Below, piece after piece: positions 31,503 to 33,286 of a stretch of DNA of 33,286 bases. Position 1 is the first letter of the stretch; each line of letters opens with the position of its first letter. A program made the position numbers and the translations under genes. Source of the stretch: CAINVV01 sp037140615 (GTDB lineage Bacteria > Bacteroidota > Bacteroidia > Bacteroidales > Prolixibacteraceae); assembly GCA_037140615.1 (NCBI GenBank), contig JBAXED010000037.1:1-33286 (forward strand). Direction: 5' to 3'. The notes below the pieces were generated by a model, which worked only from the letters and a program-made list of their open reading frames with translations, ran no database searches and had not been told where the DNA came from.

Positions 31503-33286
31503 TTAGAACCGTACAGTAAGACCCAGAAACATGGTCTTGGGTGTAGGATAAGAGTCATTTTCAGGATCATATCCCGAATATTTGGTTATCGTAAACAGAT
31601 TGGATGCACCCGCATAGATTCGGCAATTTGAAATGCTGTTGTGCAACAAATTGTACACCTGCACCGGAAGGGTATATCCCAATTGAACATTGGACATTCT
31701 TAGGTAAGCACCACTCTCAACAAACCGGTCGGAGAACCTGTAATTGCCTGCTGGATCTCCATTGATGGCTCTTGGTAAAGTTGTGGATTTATTTTGTGTA
31801 GTCCAGGCATTCAGCACATCAACCGACATATTCGCATTGGTAGTTCCAACATTGTAAAGCGTTTGTTTGACACTGTTGACTCTTTGAACATCCCCTACTC
31901 CGGTCATCTGGGCACTTAAATCAAAGTTCTTGTATTCGAGGTTTAAATTAATCCCATAGTAGTAACCCGGGATCGTTTTCCCCAAATAAACCTGGTCATA
32001 ACTATTGATTTTATTATCCAGAGAATCTTTGTAGAAAGTGTTGGGTTTTGTTGGGGCACTTCTCTGATCAAGATAGTAAAAATCTCCGGGAGCTACTTTG
32101 GCCGCCTGGTAGGTATCATCAGAGTTTTTGGCCTTCCATGCGTCAACTTCAGCCTGGGTTTGGAAGATTCCGCCCACTTTGTACCCTTTGATGTAATTCA
32201 TGGAATAACCCTCTTCAATGGAACCGATTGGAATATGTCCGGAGGTTGTTTCCACCACATTCTTCACAGTAGACAAGTTGGCACCAATACTGTACTTAAG
32301 TTCTCCGATATTGTCGCTGTAGTTCAATGAAAGTTCAATCCCACTGTTTCGAACAGAGGCAATATTATCAACCGGACTTTGGATTAACCCCAAAGAAGGA
32401 GGCAAAGTAACGGTCTGCAAAATTCCATCTGTCAATTTGTTGTAATATTCAAGAGACATTGACAATCTGTTATCCAACATTGTTGCATCGATCCCAATGT
32501 TTTTCGTAGAGGTTTTTTCCCATTGCAGATTGGCATTCGCCAGCGAATAGACCGTTGCACCCACATACTTATTACCCATCCCGATTCTGGAAGGATCAGT
32601 ACCCCAGGCAAATATCGGTCTGTTATCGATGGGAGAAAGATAGGCCATGTCGCGAACCTCCTGGTTTCCCAATTGACCGTAACCTACACGTATTTTCAAG
32701 TCATTAATAAACTTGAAACTTTGCATGAATTGTTCCTTTGAAATTCTCCATGCGCCAGATACAGATGGAAATGTTCCCCACCTTTTTTCTTTGGAGAAGC
32801 GGGTACTCCCATCATGACGAACAGTTACATCGAGATAGTATGTAGTGTTGTAATTGTAGGAAACCCGGCCCATTAAGCCTTCCAGGGCACTATTTGACAT
32901 GTCGGAACCGGTACTGAGATATTTTGGCTCCCCTCCAATTCTACGCATATATTCCAGTTTCGATTGCATCCATTGGGTGGAAGCACCTTTGTATTTGGCA
33001 TTGTATTGTTGGTCACTGCCATTGAAAACCAGATCAACGTTGTGTTTCCCAAATGAATTGTTGTAGTTAACATTGATTTCATTGATGTAATTGTTGTTAA
33101 ATACCTCCCGCTCCTCGTAACTTCCAACTGAATTTCCATTGGTGGCAACAGACATGTCGCCTGCTGTATAGTTAAAAACACTTCCATCGTAATCACTGAA
33201 ACTATAACGGGTAAAGTTGTAAACATCCATGCTCATCTGTCCCCTGATTTTCAGGTGTTTGACCGGTTCAATTTCCACATAGATAT
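31503..33286 (-). CDS. SusC-like TonB-dependent receptor, C-terminal part (start outside window)
   Basis: About 590 residues of a SusC/RagA-type outer-membrane transporter. The open frame runs off the right end (…IYVEIEPVKH), so the GTG at 33278 is not the real start, and the signal, carboxypeptidase-like, plug and TonB-box parts are outside. Visible barrel features are alternating strands with long loops, the FINDLKIRVGYGQLGNQEV segment typical of SusC, NAWTTQNKSTTLPRA, SGAYLRMSNVQLGYTLP and a final strand TMFLGLTVRF ending in Phe, the outer-membrane insertion signal. It imports oligosaccharides using TonB energy together with the SusD protein encoded 33 bp downstream. Any anti-sigma or HTCS regulator would lie beyond the window. 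Confidence 0.95.
   Translation of the reverse strand, partial: IYVEIEPVKHLKIRGQMSMDVYNFTRYSFSDYDGSVFNYTAGDMSVATNGNSVGSYEEREVFNNNYINEINVNYNNSFGKHNVDLVFNGSDQQYNAKYKGASTQWMQSKLEYMRRIGGEPKYLSTGSDMSNSALEGLMGRVSYNYNTTYYLDVTVRHDGSTRFSKEKRWGTFPSVSGAWRISKEQFMQSFKFINDLKIRVGYGQLGNQEVRDMAYLSPIDNRPIFAWGTDPSRIGMGNKYVGATVYSLANANLQWEKTSTKNIGIDATMLDNRLSMSLEYYNKLTDGILQTVTLPPSLGLIQSPVDNIASVRNSGIELSLNYSDNIGELKYSIGANLSTVKNVVETTSGHIPIGSIEEGYSMNYIKGYKVGGIFQTQAEVDAWKAKNSDDTYQAAKVAPGDFYYLDQRSAPTKPNTFYKDSLDNKINSYDQVYLGKTIPGYYYGINLNLEYKNFDLSAQMTGVGDVQRVNSVKQTLYNVGTTNANMSVDVLNAWTTQNKSTTLPRAINGDPAGNYRFSDRFVESGAYLRMSNVQLGYTLPVQVYNLLHNSISNCRIYAGASNLFTITKYSGYDPENDSYPTPKTMFLGLTVRF

Overview
The window reads as a chromosomal segment of a glycan-degrading member of the Bacteroidota, probably an environmental Bacteroidales/Marinilabiliales-like organism. 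The grounds are a SusC/SusD pair, many secreted glycoside hydrolases with signal peptides or lipoboxes, promoters of the Bacteroidota type (TTG, 19 bp, TAnnTTTG), weak Shine-Dalgarno signals, and intergenic repeats built from 7-9 bp units. Species cannot be told from sequence alone. No rRNA, tRNA, CRISPR array, transposase or integrase was seen.

Left part (1-8.5 kb). A GH31 glycosidase (start outside the window) converges on a small lipoprotein/helical-protein pair. A GNAT acetyltransferase and a metallophosphoesterase follow. Next comes a selenium/sulfur module on the minus strand: mnmH (tRNA 2-selenouridine synthase), yedF, a class V aminotransferase/cysteine desulfurase, and a small DUF3343 protein whose start overlaps the desulfurase stop. 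The gaps at 3.15-3.44, 4.46-4.76, 6.85-7.0 and 8.14-8.42 kb hold copies of one composite repeat family, and a fifth degenerate trace lies at 6.13-6.20 kb. The repeats are absent from the polysaccharide region to the right.

Middle part (8.5-13 kb). A multi-pass membrane protein is translationally coupled to an SMP-30/gluconolactonase-like protein on the plus strand. They converge, with a 4-bp overlap, on an unrecognised membrane-anchored protein. A Tat-exported sugar phosphate isomerase/epimerase-type TIM barrel follows.

Right part (13-33.3 kb, all minus strand). This is a polysaccharide utilisation locus. In transcription order it holds: SusC (5' end outside the window), SusD, a UUCG-loop terminator, a DUF5060/apiosidase-like hydrolase, a GH30 lipoprotein, an unassigned alpha/alpha-barrel protein, a GH28-like beta-helix protein and a GH78-type rhamnosidase; then rhaD (rhamnulose-1-phosphate aldolase) and an acetyl-esterase-like alpha/beta hydrolase; then a GH43; then GH97, a Tat-exported Gfo/Idh/MocA oxidoreductase and a second Tat-exported TIM barrel, closed by another UUCG-loop terminator. 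The set points to a rhamnose-containing plant polysaccharide such as pectin, inferred from gene content. SusCD would bind and import oligosaccharides, the secreted hydrolases and esterase would trim them, and RhaD would complete cytoplasmic rhamnose breakdown. The exported oxidoreductase and epimerase-like proteins may act through 3-keto-sugar chemistry.
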